DNA of 64,000 nucleotides, taken from positions 1,869,932 to 1,933,931 of the forward strand of contig CP046179.1 in assembly GCA_014075275.1 (NCBI GenBank), read 5' to 3'. The notes beneath the pieces were generated by a model that was given only the letters and a program-made list of their open reading frames with translations, was not told the DNA's origin and did not search any database. Both the position numbers and the translations under genes were made by a program. This stretch comes from Boseongicola sp. (GTDB lineage: Bacteria > Pseudomonadota > Alphaproteobacteria > Rhodobacterales > Rhodobacteraceae). Shown in pieces: positions 39,200-48,582 of the stretch (position 1 is its first letter; every line of letters starts with the position of its first letter).

Positions 39200-40039
39200 A
39201 TGCCGCGTGCCCTCTTCCTCGCCTTGACGATCCTCGCGACGACGACACCCGCTCACTCGCAAGACCGTCGCCCCAGCCACTGCATCGCCATCGCCGATGC
39301 CGCTCCGGGGCTCAAATACCTGCACAAGGCCAGCTTTTCCGATCCGCTGCCAACAGAATTCACGGTCCGTCTCACCTACCTCGACCACTCAATGTATCTG
39401 TTGCAAACCCATGGCGGTCTCGCCGCCGTCACTGACTACACCGGCTATATCGGCGAGGGCGACCTGATCCCCAATGTCGTCACTATGAACAACGCCCACG
39501 ACAGCCACTGGACCGCCTTTCCTCACCCCGAAATTCCCCATGTCCTCCCCGGTTGGTGGCAAAACAGTGAACCCGCCGACCACCACCTCGACCTTGACGA
39601 GATGCTTGTGCGCAATGTCACCACCGACATCCGCAGTAGGTTCGATGGAACCACTCGCATCAAAAACAACAACTCAATTTTTGTCTTTGAAGTCGCGGGG
39701 CTTTGCATCGGCCATCTCGGCCACCTCCACCATGAACCCAGCAACGAACAATACGCCGCGCTTGGCCGCCTCGATATCGTCATGGCAGCAGTCGACGGCG
39801 GCCTGACGGTCGACACACCCACCATGGTCCGCATCATAAAGCGCCTTAAATCCTCGATCGTCCTGCCCATGCATTGGTTCTCACGCTTTTCGCTCGACAG
39901 TTTCCTAGCTGGCGTGCGCGACGAGTTTGATATTCAGCGTCCCGGAAACAGCTCACTCGAGGTTTCACTCAGAACTCTGCCGCGTCGCCCCACCGTCATC
40001 GTCCTGGAACCGCGCCTTCTTCCGGCGTTCGACGATTGA
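39200..40039 (+). CDS. Exported metallo-beta-lactamase-fold hydrolase, UlaG-like
   Basis: A 279-residue protein with a signal peptide (ALFLALTILATTTPAHS, then QDRR) and a metallo-beta-lactamase-like fold. Metal-binding candidates are YLDHSMYLLQT, NAHDSHWT and GHLGHLHHEPSNEQ, ending with VLPMHWFSRFSL. The pattern is closest to the UlaG/RomA branch whose members act on lactones, phosphodiesters or acylated amines; no specific substrate can be named. ATG at 39200 has aaagga about 9 nt upstream. It is 31 bp before the FAD-linked dehydrogenase and likely cotranscribed. Confidence 0.75.
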   Translation: MPRALFLALTILATTTPAHSQDRRPSHCIAIADAAPGLKYLHKASFSDPLPTEFTVRLTYLDHSMYLLQTHGGLAAVTDYTGYIGEGDLIPNVVTMNNAHDSHWTAFPHPEIPHVLPGWWQNSEPADHHLDLDEMLVRNVTTDIRSRFDGTTRIKNNNSIFVFEVAGLCIGHLGHLHHEPSNEQYAALGRLDIVMAAVDGGLTVDTPTMVRIIKRLKSSIVLPMHWFSRFSLDSFLAGVRDEFDIQRPGNSSLEVSLRTLPRRPTVIVLEPRLLPAFDD

Positions 40040-40070
40040 CACTTCGGGCCCGGGTCCGCACCTTCGCGCC

Positions 40071-41486
40071 ATGCTGACCGCCTTCACAGACGACCTCGCC
40101 AATCAATTGGCCACCCACGCCCCCGATGTGCCCCTGAAACAAGCCGCGCCGCGCTACCTCGAAGACCCGCGCGGCAAGTTTGAAGGCCTCCCCGGCTTCG
40201 TCGCCGCCCCGCGCACCAGCGAAGACACCGCCCGCATCCTTGCTTTTGCAAACACGCACAAATGCCCGATCCAACCCTACGGCGGCGGCACCGGTCTCGT
40301 CGCGGGCCAGATCACCCTATCCGGTCCCACGCCTCTGATCCTGTCGATGGAAAACATGACGGCGATCCGCGACATCCGCCCGACCGAATACAGCCTCACT
40401 GCCGAAGCAGGGGTCACCATCGAGGCCATCCAGAACGCCGCCGCCGAGGCAAACCGCCTCTTCCCCCTCAGCTACGCCAGCAAAGGCACCGCCCAGATCG
40501 GCGCGGGCCTCTCGGTCAACTCCGGTGGCCTCAATGTGTTGCGCTACGGCATGGCCCGCGACACCTGCCTGGGGATCGAGGCTGTCCTGCCCGACGGCTC
40601 CATCCTCCACGGGTTGAAACGCCTCAGAAAAGACAACACCGGCTACGATCTGCGCCACCTCATAATCGGGGCCGAAGGGACGCTTGGCATCATCACCGCC
40701 GCCGCCCTGAAACTCAGCCCGCAACCGCAAAACATCGCCACCGCCTTCCTGCAAGTCTCAAGCCCTGCCGCCGCCCTCGACCTTTTAGCGATGCTCTGGG
40801 ATCAGGCGGGCGAGGTTGTCTCAGCCTTCGAACTCATCGCCGGCACCGGCCTTGACATGCTGGCCGAAACTTACCCCGACACCCGCCAACCCTTCGACAC
40901 CCCGCCGGAATGGTCCGTCTTGGTCGAAATAGGCACCGGCGCCAGCACCGACGCCACGGAAATCCTCGAAACCCTCTACATGCTCGCTCATGAAAAAGGC
41001 CTCACCGGCGATGGCATCATCGCTTCCAGCGGCCAACAACGCGACGCCTTCTGGACGGCGCGCGAAACCATGCCCGCCGCCAACAAGGCCATTGGCTCGA
41101 TTGCGTCCCACGACATCTCGGTTCCCCTGTCAGAACTCCCCGGCTTCATCGACGCGGCCGACACAGCGATCAACAAGCTCGGCACCTTCCGCATCAACGC
41201 CTTCGGCCACCTCGGCGACGGCAACCTCCACTACAACATCTTCCCGCCCAAGGGCCGCAGCCGCGACGACTATCGCAACCTCTCGCCCCAGATCACCCGC
41301 ATCGTCCACGACCTCACCGACGAACGCGGCGGCAGCGTCAGCGCCGAACACGGGCTGGGCCGCCTGAAACCCGACGAGTTGAAACGCTACGGCGACCCCA
41401 CCAAAATCGCCCTGATGCGCCAGATCAAAGCCACGCTAGACCCCAACGGCATCATGAACCCCGGCGCAGTGCTCCCTGAAGGCTGA
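40071..41486 (+). CDS. FAD-binding oxidoreductase of the D-lactate/glycolate dehydrogenase family
   Basis: A 471-residue protein with an N-terminal PCMH-type FAD domain (PIQPYGGGTGLVAGQI, NSGGLNVLRYGMARDTCLG, YDLRHLIIGAEGTLGIIT) and a C-terminal FAD-oxidase domain (FGHLGDGNLHYNIF, SAEHGLGRLK, the conserved catalytic His segment). Members oxidise D-lactate, glycolate or D-2-hydroxyglutarate and pass electrons to an electron carrier. It is single-subunit, so it is more like D-2-hydroxyglutarate or D-lactate dehydrogenases than GlcD of a GlcDEF complex. I chose ATG at 40071; the frame extends to 39927 but overlaps the previous gene. Confidence 0.88.
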   Translation: MLTAFTDDLANQLATHAPDVPLKQAAPRYLEDPRGKFEGLPGFVAAPRTSEDTARILAFANTHKCPIQPYGGGTGLVAGQITLSGPTPLILSMENMTAIRDIRPTEYSLTAEAGVTIEAIQNAAAEANRLFPLSYASKGTAQIGAGLSVNSGGLNVLRYGMARDTCLGIEAVLPDGSILHGLKRLRKDNTGYDLRHLIIGAEGTLGIITAAALKLSPQPQNIATAFLQVSSPAAALDLLAMLWDQAGEVVSAFELIAGTGLDMLAETYPDTRQPFDTPPEWSVLVEIGTGASTDATEILETLYMLAHEKGLTGDGIIASSGQQRDAFWTARETMPAANKAIGSIASHDISVPLSELPGFIDAADTAINKLGTFRINAFGHLGDGNLHYNIFPPKGRSRDDYRNLSPQITRIVHDLTDERGGSVSAEHGLGRLKPDELKRYGDPTKIALMRQIKATLDPNGIMNPGAVLPEG

Positions 41487-41859
41487 CAACGGCATTTGTC
41501 GCCGTAGCATGTCGAGAAAGCACAATGATCTAAAAGCTGTTCGCCGCGGTTGCCGCTTATGACGCGCGCACCAAATGCTCACATCAAAAGGCGCAAACCC
41601 GCCCACTCTGCATTCGGAACCGAGCCAGAAGGCTGATTTCGACCTCTCAGATCTGGGTCCAGCCCCATCAATTGGATTTTCACTGCCAAGAACCGAACAA
41701 CGTCAGCTCTGCGGACAAAGCAGTCAGTCGTCCATCATCTGACCCAATAGCAGCTACGCGGGAAAATCTCCCATCGATGAGACTGCATAACCTTGACACA
41801 CTCCTAGTGATCATCAGAGAGTTTTTGAGGTGTTGGATAGAGTTCCCGGAGGCTTAAAT
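41487..41859. other. Gene-free interval
   Basis: This 373-bp stretch has no credible reading frame on either strand and no clear hairpin terminator. It includes ttgaca at 41793-41798, a possible -35 box, without a convincing -10. A strong ribosome-binding site ggagg at 41848-41852 lies just before the glycosyltransferase-like remnant. Base composition is noticeably less GC-rich than the glpR-dehydrogenase genes to the left. Confidence 0.5.
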
Positions 41860-42315
41860 ATCAAAATTCTCCACATCGTCCCCCCCAAAAAATTTCTGAA
41901 CCATGTCGTTGATTTTTCCGTGGCGTTAAACCGAGGTGACAACGTCTATGCCTGTATCGCAGCGAGTAGCGAAATTAGCTGTGCCGAAGTTTCATGCGAT
42001 CCGGATATCGGCACAGGTTTCGGCGCAACAGCGTTCCAGGAGCCGGAGGACATGAATGCTCAGGCAGGCGCGATATTTGTCCATACGCTTTGGGAACACA
42101 TGTGCGATCGGCTTGGCAATGCCCGTCCAGAAACTGCCCTTGTCTGGTGCGGGATGGGTGCCTATTATATTCGCTTCGCTCCGGCATTCCGGGGCCGCTT
42201 GCTGCTGTCAGCGACAAAATGGCAGGCTACCTTGGGCAAGTGGAATTCCCATTTGTCGGCAGCTGCGCACCACAAAACGATGCGATGCCATGGGATCAGT
42301 TGGCTCAGCCAATGA
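41860..42315 (+). pseudogene. Truncated glycosyltransferase-like fragment (WecF/TDP-Fuc4NAc transferase-like start)
   Basis: About 150 codons beginning IKILHIVPPKKFLNHVVDF, which looks like the N-terminal Rossmann-type start of WecF-like or other GT-B transferases; IFVHTLWEHMCDRL and TALVWCGMGAYYIRF support this weakly. The ggagg at 41848-41852 is spaced 7 nt from codon ATC at 41860, exactly where an ATG would be expected, so the start codon seems lost. The frame ends at 42313-42315, 11 bp inside the convergent icd gene, well short of the ~350 residues usual for such enzymes. It may instead start at GTG 41830. Homology is my recollection and should be treated as tentative. Confidence 0.45.
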
Positions 42316-44494
42316 TGCTGTTCAGGGTCTGAGACGGGCGCATCACTGCCGAAGTCTTGGCTATATCGGTGCGGTAATATCCACCCAGATTAATAGCGGG
42401 GCCTTGTGCTGCAGCAAAATCAGCGAGGATTTTCTCTTCATTGGCCGACAGTGCCTCGGCGATCGGGGCGAAATGCGCCGCAAGGGCTGCATCATCTGAC
42501 TGCGCGGCCAAGGCCTCGGCCCAATACCGGGCGAACCAATAGTGACTGTCGCGATTGTCAGGCTCACCCAACTTGCGAGATGGCGAGCGACCGTTGTCGA
42601 GGATGCCCTGCGTAGCGTCTTCGACAGCTTTGCCCAAGACGCGCGCCTTCTCGTTGCCTTTGGTGTCGGCAAGGAAGGTCAGGCTTTCCCCTAATGCGCA
42701 AAATTCACCAAGACTGTCCCACCGCAGGTGGTTTTCCTCGGTCAGTTGCTGCACGTGCTTCGGAGCAGAGCCGCCTGCGCCTGTTTCAAACAGTCCACCG
42801 CCATTCATGAGTTTCACAATCGACAGCATCTTTGCTGAAGTTGCCAATTCCAAAATAGGGAACAGATCCGTCAGATAGTCACGAAGGACGTTGCCAGTAA
42901 CCGCGATGGCGTTGTCACCCTTGGTGATTGTTTCAAACGAAGCGCGCGTCGCTTCGCGCGGAGCTAGGATTTCGAACTTGTCGGCCACATCCCGCGCTAC
43001 CAAGATCGGTTTCAAGTAGGCGATGAGTTCGGCGTCATGCGCGCGGTTTTCGTCCAACCAGAAGATCGCGCGGCAGCCCTCCACCTTTTGGCGTGCAATG
43101 GCAAGGTTCACCCAGTCTTCGATCGGAGCTTTGCGGGTGGAGGCCGCGCGCCAGATGTCGCCCGGTTCCACCGCGTGTTGATGCAGAACCGTACCGTCAT
43201 CGAGGATCATTTTGACGGTGCCCGCCTCAGGGATCTCGAACGTGGTGGGGTGCGAGCCGTATTCTTCCGCCTTTTGCGCCATCAGGCCGATGTTTTGAAC
43301 GGTGCCAGCCGTGGCAGGGTTCAGCTTGCCGTTCTCTTTGAAGAATTTGATCGTCTCGTCATAGATTGGGGCATAGGAGTTGTCGGGAATGATGCAATTG
43401 GTGTCTTCCTCCTTGCCGTCAGGCCCCCAGCCTTTGCCACCCGCCCGGATCAACGCTGGCATCGAGGCGTCAATGATCACGTCGGAGGATATATGCAGGT
43501 TTGTCAGACCTTTGTCGGAATCTACCATATACATGGGTGGGCGGTCAGCCATGCAGGCGTCGATATCTGCCACGATGGCGGCATCGTCCTTCACCCGCGC
43601 AAGCAAATCACCAAGACCGGAATTCGGGTTAACGCCGAGATCAGCCAATGCATCGCCATGCGCTTCAAAAACCGGAGCGAGGTAAGCCTTGACGCCATGG
43701 CCGAAGATGATGGGATCGGAGACCTTCATCATTGTTGATTTCAAGTGCAGCGAGAATAGGGTGCCCTGCGACTTCGTCTTTTCGATTTCGGCTGCCAAGA
43801 AGTCCTTAAGCGCAGCCGCGCTCATGAACGTGGCATCAACGACAGTCCCAGCGGGATACTCGATACTCTCCTTCAGGGTTGTTTCGCCGGTTGAAGTTTC
43901 AAGCACAATCTTGGCGACAGCGTCTTTTCTTAGGGTGCTGGAGACTTCGTTGGAACAAAAGTCATTGCCGGGCATGGACGATACTTGTGTTTTGCTGTCC
44001 GCCGTCCAGTCGCCCATGCGATGTGGGTTTTTTTGGGCAAAGCTCTTCACGGCTTTTGCGGCGCGTCTGTCCGAGTTGCCTTCGCGAAGAACCGGATTCA
44101 CGGCTGAACCCTTGGCAGCGTCATACTTGGCGCGCACCGATTTTTCAGCGTCCGTTTCCGGCGCATCGGGGTAGTCTGGCAGGTTAAATCCCTGGGACTG
44201 CAGTTCATTGATGGCGGCCACCAATTGCGGAACTGAGGCCGAGATATTCGGCAGCTTGATCACGTTCGCCTCAGCCGTTTTCACCAAGCAGCCCAGTTCT
44301 GCAAGGTCATCGGACTGGCGCTGATCTTCGCTGAGATGCTCTGGGAAGGAGGCTAAATACGCCCAGCCATGCTAATGTCCTTTGTCCCCACGGTTACGCC
44401 AGCGGCGGCTGCATACTTCTGGATGATCGGCAGCAACGACGCAGAGGCCAGTTCCGGTGCTTCGTCCACTTTTGTGTAAATGATGTCGGACATG
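42305..44494 (-). pseudogene. icd: Monomeric NADP-dependent isocitrate dehydrogenase, frameshifted near the N-terminus
   Basis: Monomeric IDH (about 730 residues expected). The N-terminal part starts at ATG 44492-44494 ([20 protein letters not shown]) and runs in frame to GRI, where TAG appears at 44353-44355. A one-base shift restores ASFPEHLSEDQRQSDDLAEL, LVKTAEANVIKLPNISA and the rest to TGA at 42305. Family signatures such as SAVNPVLREGNSDRR and DNSYAPIYDE are intact. The missing base lies in a T run (ATTTAGCC where ATTTTAGCC would read through), so this could be a sequencing error in a central TCA-cycle gene or a real mutation. A protein restarted at GTG/ATG after the shift would lack about 70 residues. 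Confidence 0.9.
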
Positions 44495-44612
44495 AATTGC
44501 TCCCATTGGCTGAAGTAGGGGCCTCATACCTGACACTTACCTAGGCGTCGACAGTATACCGTCGCATACGGTGCGACAAAACCGTCCACTCAGGATGGCG
44601 ATCGGAATATCT

Positions 44613-45365
44613 TTATCTCTTGGCCGCGTAATAGGATACGCGCCGTTCCAGATAGGCCAGAAACTCAGAGATGGTGAAGGCCAGTGCGAACAAGACGATC
44701 AGAACTGCCCAGAAATGCCCCATCAGAAAATTAGCTGAATAGAGTTCAAACAAGGCTCCGAAGCCAACGATCGAGATCAGAAGCTGTCCGATGATCACGC
44801 CTTTTACAGCCCGTATGATGCCGATGCGAACGCCTCCCAGAATTTCAGGAAGAGCTGCCCAGAAGTAAATTTTGAAGAACGCATCGATAGGTGACGCACC
44901 GAAACAATGCGCCATTTCAACCAGTGACCGGTTGATCTGTTTCACACCGGCGCGCGAATTCAGAATGATGATCCATATCGCAAAAAGCGTCGTCGTGATA
45001 ATGATCGACTTCATACCAAAGCCGAACAGGACCATCAGCACAGGAACCAAGGCAGTCAGTGGTGCACTAAGAAAGACGTTCACCCAGGGCAACAGCAACT
45101 CGTCAAGCAAGCGGTTCTTGCCCATCAGAATCCCAACGGGGATACCAATCACGATGGCGAAGAAAACGCCTGCGCAGAAGGCATAAGCGGTTTCGAATAA
45201 GGCTTTTTGGAAGGCGGAAGTTTGAATGACCTCGAAAAGTGTGACGAAGACTTCGGATAACGGCGGAACAAAGAACGTCGCGCCTGTCTGACCGACAATT
45301 TCCCAGAGAAGACCCCAGAGGATCAGCGAAGACATGCCCGGCAGGCGATAGCCGAAAAGTGTCAT
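44613..45365 (-). CDS. ABC transporter permease, NitT/TauT/SsuC type
   Basis: A 250-residue BPD_transp_1 permease with six helices. The EAA loop region reads HCFGASPIDAFFKIYFWAAL, PEILGGVRIG, followed by AVKGVIIGQLLISI. It belongs to the nitrate/sulfonate/taurine/hydroxymethylpyrimidine importer family. It is the last gene of the minus-strand cluster binding protein (truncated) - permease - ATPase - permease. The two permeases are different sequences, so the channel is probably a heterodimer. Confidence 0.88.
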   Translation of the reverse strand: MTLFGYRLPGMSSLILWGLLWEIVGQTGATFFVPPLSEVFVTLFEVIQTSAFQKALFETAYAFCAGVFFAIVIGIPVGILMGKNRLLDELLLPWVNVFLSAPLTALVPVLMVLFGFGMKSIIITTTLFAIWIIILNSRAGVKQINRSLVEMAHCFGASPIDAFFKIYFWAALPEILGGVRIGIIRAVKGVIIGQLLISIVGFGALFELYSANFLMGHFWAVLIVLFALAFTISEFLAYLERRVSYYAAKR

Positions 45366-45368
45366 GAC

Positions 45369-46172
45369 CTACTCCACATAGGACCGCAGCGAGGCCCAGA
45401 TTTCGTCGACAATGTCGAGGTATTCCGGATCGCGGCGGATGTTGTCGACGCCCTTATAGCGGAAACTGCTGGGGCGGATGATTTCGGAAACCCGGCTGGG
45501 GCGCGGCAGAAGGATCGCGATCTGGTCAGAGACATAGACCGCCTCTTCGATGGAATGTGTGACAAAGATGAAGGTCTTGTTCTCATTCTGAACCAGGTTC
45601 AACAGGTCTTCCTGGAACTTGCGCCGGGTCTGTTCGTCGACGGCTGAAAATGGTTCATCCATCAACAACACTTGGCTGTCCACGGCCAGTGCGCGCGCAA
45701 GGCCAACACGTTGGCGCATGCCACCGGACAGCTCGTGCGGGTAAGCGTTTTCAAAGCCTCCGAGGCCGACCTCTTTGATATAACGTTCCGCCTTGGCGTC
45801 GCGTTCGGATTTGGCGACACCGCGCATTTCCAGCCCGAAGGCCACGTTGCGCAAGACTGTTGCCCATGGCAGCAGCGCAAAGTCCTGAAACACAAAGGCC
45901 CGGTCGGGGCCGGGGCCAGTGACGGTCTTGCCGTTCACCTCGACCTCGCCCGATGTAGGTTCCAACAACCCCGCGATGATCTTCAACAACGTGGTTTTCC
46001 CGCACCCCGACGGTCCGAGCAGCGAGGTCAACTGACCGCGCGTAAATTCCAATGACAGATCGCGCAGCGCCTCCACCTCGCCGTAAAACTTAGTGATATT
46101 GCGGGTCGAGACGGCGCTTTCCGGCACGTCCCCGACATCAGCGGGCGTAGGTTCAGTCTGAGACATAGCCAC
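45369..46172 (-). CDS. ABC transporter ATPase, NitT/TauT/SsuB type
   Basis: A 267-residue nucleotide-binding subunit with Walker A GPSGCGKTT near residue 53, Q-loop VFQDFALLPW, signature LSGGMRQRVGLARAL, Walker B VLLMDEPFSAVDE and H-loop FVTHSIEEAV. It energises import with the flanking permeases. GTG at 46172 is preferred because aaagga lies 7 nt upstream; ATG at 46166 is two codons in. It overlaps the upstream permease by 20 bp and precedes the second permease by 3 bp. Confidence 0.93.
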   Translation of the reverse strand: MAMSQTEPTPADVGDVPESAVSTRNITKFYGEVEALRDLSLEFTRGQLTSLLGPSGCGKTTLLKIIAGLLEPTSGEVEVNGKTVTGPGPDRAFVFQDFALLPWATVLRNVAFGLEMRGVAKSERDAKAERYIKEVGLGGFENAYPHELSGGMRQRVGLARALAVDSQVLLMDEPFSAVDEQTRRKFQEDLLNLVQNENKTFIFVTHSIEEAVYVSDQIAILLPRPSRVSEIIRPSSFRYKGVDNIRRDPEYLDIVDEIWASLRSYVE

Positions 46173-46911
46173 GTTGGTTTCCTTTGAAGAGAACGGATTC
46201 GATCTTTTCCAAAAGGTTCAGGAACAGAACCGCAAGAACGATGATCGAGAAGATTGCAGCATACATGCTGGGATAATCGGCAATGGACCGGCTGAATGTG
46301 ATGATATCGCCGACACCGGTAGGTGTGATTTTTAATTCCGCCAGAATCGCGCCGATGAAACCGGCCGACACACCAAGGCGCAGACCGGCGAATATTACGG
46401 GTGAAGCGGCGGGTATAACGATCCGCAACAAGATTGCCGGGTCGGAGGCGAGGTATGCCTTGCCCATTTCCTTTAGGTTTTCGGGTGTATTGCGCACCGC
46501 GCTGGCAGTGTTCAACACGATGACTGGCATTGCCATGATACACACAACCAAAACCTTGGATGTCAGCCCGATGCCGTAGGCGAGAACCAACAAGGGGATC
46601 AGTGCGGCCAGCGGTGCGGCCTGCATAACGATGAAAATCGGGGAAAACAGCCATTCAAAAAAATTGTTGAGGCCGACCCAAAGGCCGATACCGATGCCAA
46701 GGAACGCGGAAATCGCAACGCCGACGACCAGTGGCTGCAAGGTTTCGGCATAAGCCGAGACCAGGGTGCCATCAACGGCCATCCTCCAAAGCGCGGCCAT
46801 GGATTCAATGAATGTAGGAAAGGCAAAACTAACCGGGACACGTCCCGCAATCTCCCACGCGCCGAACAGGATCAGGGCGCTTACAATCTTTAGAGTGGTT
46901 GCACGGTTCAT
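46153..46911 (-). CDS. ABC transporter permease, NitT/TauT/SsuC type
   Basis: A 252-residue six-helix permease with the EAA loop in KEMGKAYLASDPAILLRIVI and PAASPVIFAGLRLGVSAGFI. It is paralogous to the permease at 44613-45365. ATG at 46909-46911. The 3' remnant of a substrate-binding protein gene lies just upstream, separated by a strong hairpin. With its binding protein truncated, the importer is probably not functional unless a binding protein is encoded elsewhere. Confidence 0.9.
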   Translation of the reverse strand: MNRATTLKIVSALILFGAWEIAGRVPVSFAFPTFIESMAALWRMAVDGTLVSAYAETLQPLVVGVAISAFLGIGIGLWVGLNNFFEWLFSPIFIVMQAAPLAALIPLLVLAYGIGLTSKVLVVCIMAMPVIVLNTASAVRNTPENLKEMGKAYLASDPAILLRIVIPAASPVIFAGLRLGVSAGFIGAILAELKITPTGVGDIITFSRSIADYPSMYAAIFSIIVLAVLFLNLLEKIESVLFKGNQRGYVSD

Positions 46912-46930
46912 CGCGTGTTGCGTCCCGATA

Positions 46931-46964
46931 ATGGCCGCCGCGCCCAGTCGAGCGCGGCGGCCAT
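46931..46964. promoter_or_regulatory. 13-bp perfect stem-loop between binding-protein remnant and permease
   Basis: atggccgccgcgc (46931-46943) pairs perfectly with gcgcggcggccat (46952-46964) around an 8-nt loop. There is no T run, so it is more like the intercistronic hairpins that stabilise binding-protein mRNA relative to permease mRNA in ABC operons than a terminator. Confidence 0.7.
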
Positions 46965-46968
46965 TGGC

Positions 46969-47112
46969 TTAGTTCATTGCGGCGTCAAGCGGAGCGAGAT
47001 ACCAGAAGTCTTCGATGTTCAGCGTGCTGGCGTCGCCGTCGAGCTGACCGGCGGAGGAATACCATTCCATGTCCGCCTGTGCCGCGGCGCGACCGCCGCC
47101 GTTTGGATCATA
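46969..47112 (-). pseudogene. 3' remnant of ABC substrate-binding protein gene, cut by IS
   Basis: The last 47 codons of a binding protein, reading YDPNGGGRAAAQADMEWYSS, then AGQLDGDASTLNIEDFWYLA and PLDAAMN to TAA at 46969-46971. The start of this stretch coincides with the left inverted repeat of the IS3-family element at 47113. It is in the same direction as, and directly upstream of, the permease gene, which is the normal place for the periplasmic binding protein of a NitT/TauT importer. The 5' part is not found on the other side of the IS. Confidence 0.8.
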
Positions 47113-47186
47113 TGTCCGTCGTCAGGGTTTTGGGAACCAAGAGTTGCTTAAACAAGTAAAGAGTTTGGCTCGTCTGGTTGATGTTA

Positions 47187-48167
47187 TTATGCGGCGCGCT
47201 GTCTGTGATGCAAGCGCCGCGCTTCGAGCGTCTTTCGTTTGATCCTTTCCCGTTGTCTTAGAATGGCTTTGTCACGCCCGAAGTAGACGTCGGCGGGTGT
47301 GACGTTGTTCAGGCTCTCGTGGTAGCGCTTGTGATTGTAGTGATCGACGAAGGCTTCGATCTGGGTTTCGAGGTCTCCCGGAAGGAAGTAGTTCTCCAAT
47401 AGGATGCGGTTCTTCAGGGTTTGATGCCACCTCTCGATCTTGCCCTGTGTCTGGGGATGATATGGTGCGCCCCGAGAATGCTTCATGCCTTTGTCCTGCA
47501 GCCATTCAGCCAGATCGCCAGAGACGTAACTGGACCCGTTGTCGCTGAGGAGGCGGGGTTTGTGGATGACGTGAACCTGATCGCACCCTGATGCTTGTAG
47601 CGCCAAATCCAGGGTGTCCGTCACGTCCTCTGCCCGCATGTTCGTGCAGAGTTTCCACGAGATGATGTAGCGGCTGTAGTCGTCCAGGATTGTGCTGAGA
47701 TAGAACCAGCCCCAGCCAAGCACTTTGAGATAGGTGAAGTCGGTTTGCCAAAGCTGGTTGATCGCAGTGGTCTTGTCTTTGAACTCGTTTGCCGCCTTGA
47801 GCACGATAAAGGCCGGGCTGGGGATCAGATCGTGGGCCTTCAGGGCCCGATAGACTGAAGATTCCGAGACGAAGTAGCGCTCCCGATCCGTGAACGTCAC
47901 TGCCAGTTCGCGCGGCGACAGCTCCGTCTCCTGCAGCGCCAGCTTGACGACCTTGCGCCGGACTTCGTCGGGGATGCGGTTCCAGACATGTCTGGGCTTA
48001 GGCGCTTGATCCACAAGGCCAGCGTCGCCGCGCTGCCGATACCGATCATACCAACGGTAAAATGTGGTGCGGGGGATGCCCAGCTTTGCCAATGTTCGAC
48101 GAGCAGACAAATGCGACCCCTCAACAAGCCGGATGATCTCCAACTTCTCAGATGCAGCATACCTCAT
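47187..48167 (-). CDS. IS3-family transposase OrfB (DDE integrase domain)
   Basis: A 326-residue rve-type transposase. The N-terminal helix-turn-helix is RRTLAKLGIPRTTFYRWYDR; the catalytic triad is Asp in LWQTDFTYLK, Asp in RLLSDNGSSY and Glu in GKIERWHQTLK. The ATG at 48165-48167 overlaps the OrfA stop as ATGA. As in other IS3 elements the active protein is probably an OrfAB fusion made by -1 frameshifting at the A7 run upstream (48196-48202 on the minus strand), where the OrfB frame is open. Confidence 0.92.
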   Translation of the reverse strand: MRYAASEKLEIIRLVEGSHLSARRTLAKLGIPRTTFYRWYDRYRQRGDAGLVDQAPKPRHVWNRIPDEVRRKVVKLALQETELSPRELAVTFTDRERYFVSESSVYRALKAHDLIPSPAFIVLKAANEFKDKTTAINQLWQTDFTYLKVLGWGWFYLSTILDDYSRYIISWKLCTNMRAEDVTDTLDLALQASGCDQVHVIHKPRLLSDNGSSYVSGDLAEWLQDKGMKHSRGAPYHPQTQGKIERWHQTLKNRILLENYFLPGDLETQIEAFVDHYNHKRYHESLNNVTPADVYFGRDKAILRQRERIKRKTLEARRLHHRQRAA

Positions 48168-48538
48168 TCTTGGTCGCCCCCACCGCCGGTCATGCTTTTT
48201 TTGAGAAGACGCAGTTCCAGTGTTTGCTCGGCAACGACCTCCTTCAGGTCTCGGGCTTCGCGGCGCAGGTCCTTGACTTCGTCGGTCGTAGCCGCACGCG
48301 CCGTATCTCCAGCAAGCCGCCGTTTGCCAGCTTCCATGAAGTCCTTGGACCATTTGTAGTAGATACCTTGAGATATTCCCTCACGACGGCACAACTCAGC
48401 AATGCTGTCTTCGCCACGCAAGCCATCCAGCACGATCCGGATCTTCTCTTCTGACGAATACTGTTTGCGCGTCGCGCGCTTGATCTCTTTGACGATCTTC
48501 TCGCCGGGGCTCCTGCGAGTTCCAGTTGTCTGTCTCAT
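48164..48538 (-). CDS. IS3-family transposase OrfA (HTH domain)
   Basis: A 124-residue DNA-binding protein: helix-turn-helix in SIAELCRREGISQGIYYKW and a C-terminal leucine-zipper-like coil (LRREARDLKEVVAEQTLELR). The start is ATG at 48536-48538 with gaggag about 7 nt upstream; the frame extends further to 48586 without a site. It contains the slippery aaaaaaagc sequence near its end, where ribosomes can shift -1 into OrfB. Confidence 0.9.
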   Translation of the reverse strand: MRQTTGTRRSPGEKIVKEIKRATRKQYSSEEKIRIVLDGLRGEDSIAELCRREGISQGIYYKWSKDFMEAGKRRLAGDTARAATTDEVKDLRREARDLKEVVAEQTLELRLLKKSMTGGGGDQE

Positions 48539-48582
48539 GTCCCACTCCTCAGTGGTTACGATGAGCCAACAACTCTCTCTTA

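Noticed and set aside
39927-40070. Upstream extension of the FAD-dehydrogenase frame
   Set aside because: It overlaps the end of the metallo-hydrolase gene and has no homology; ATG 40071 begins the conserved N-terminus.
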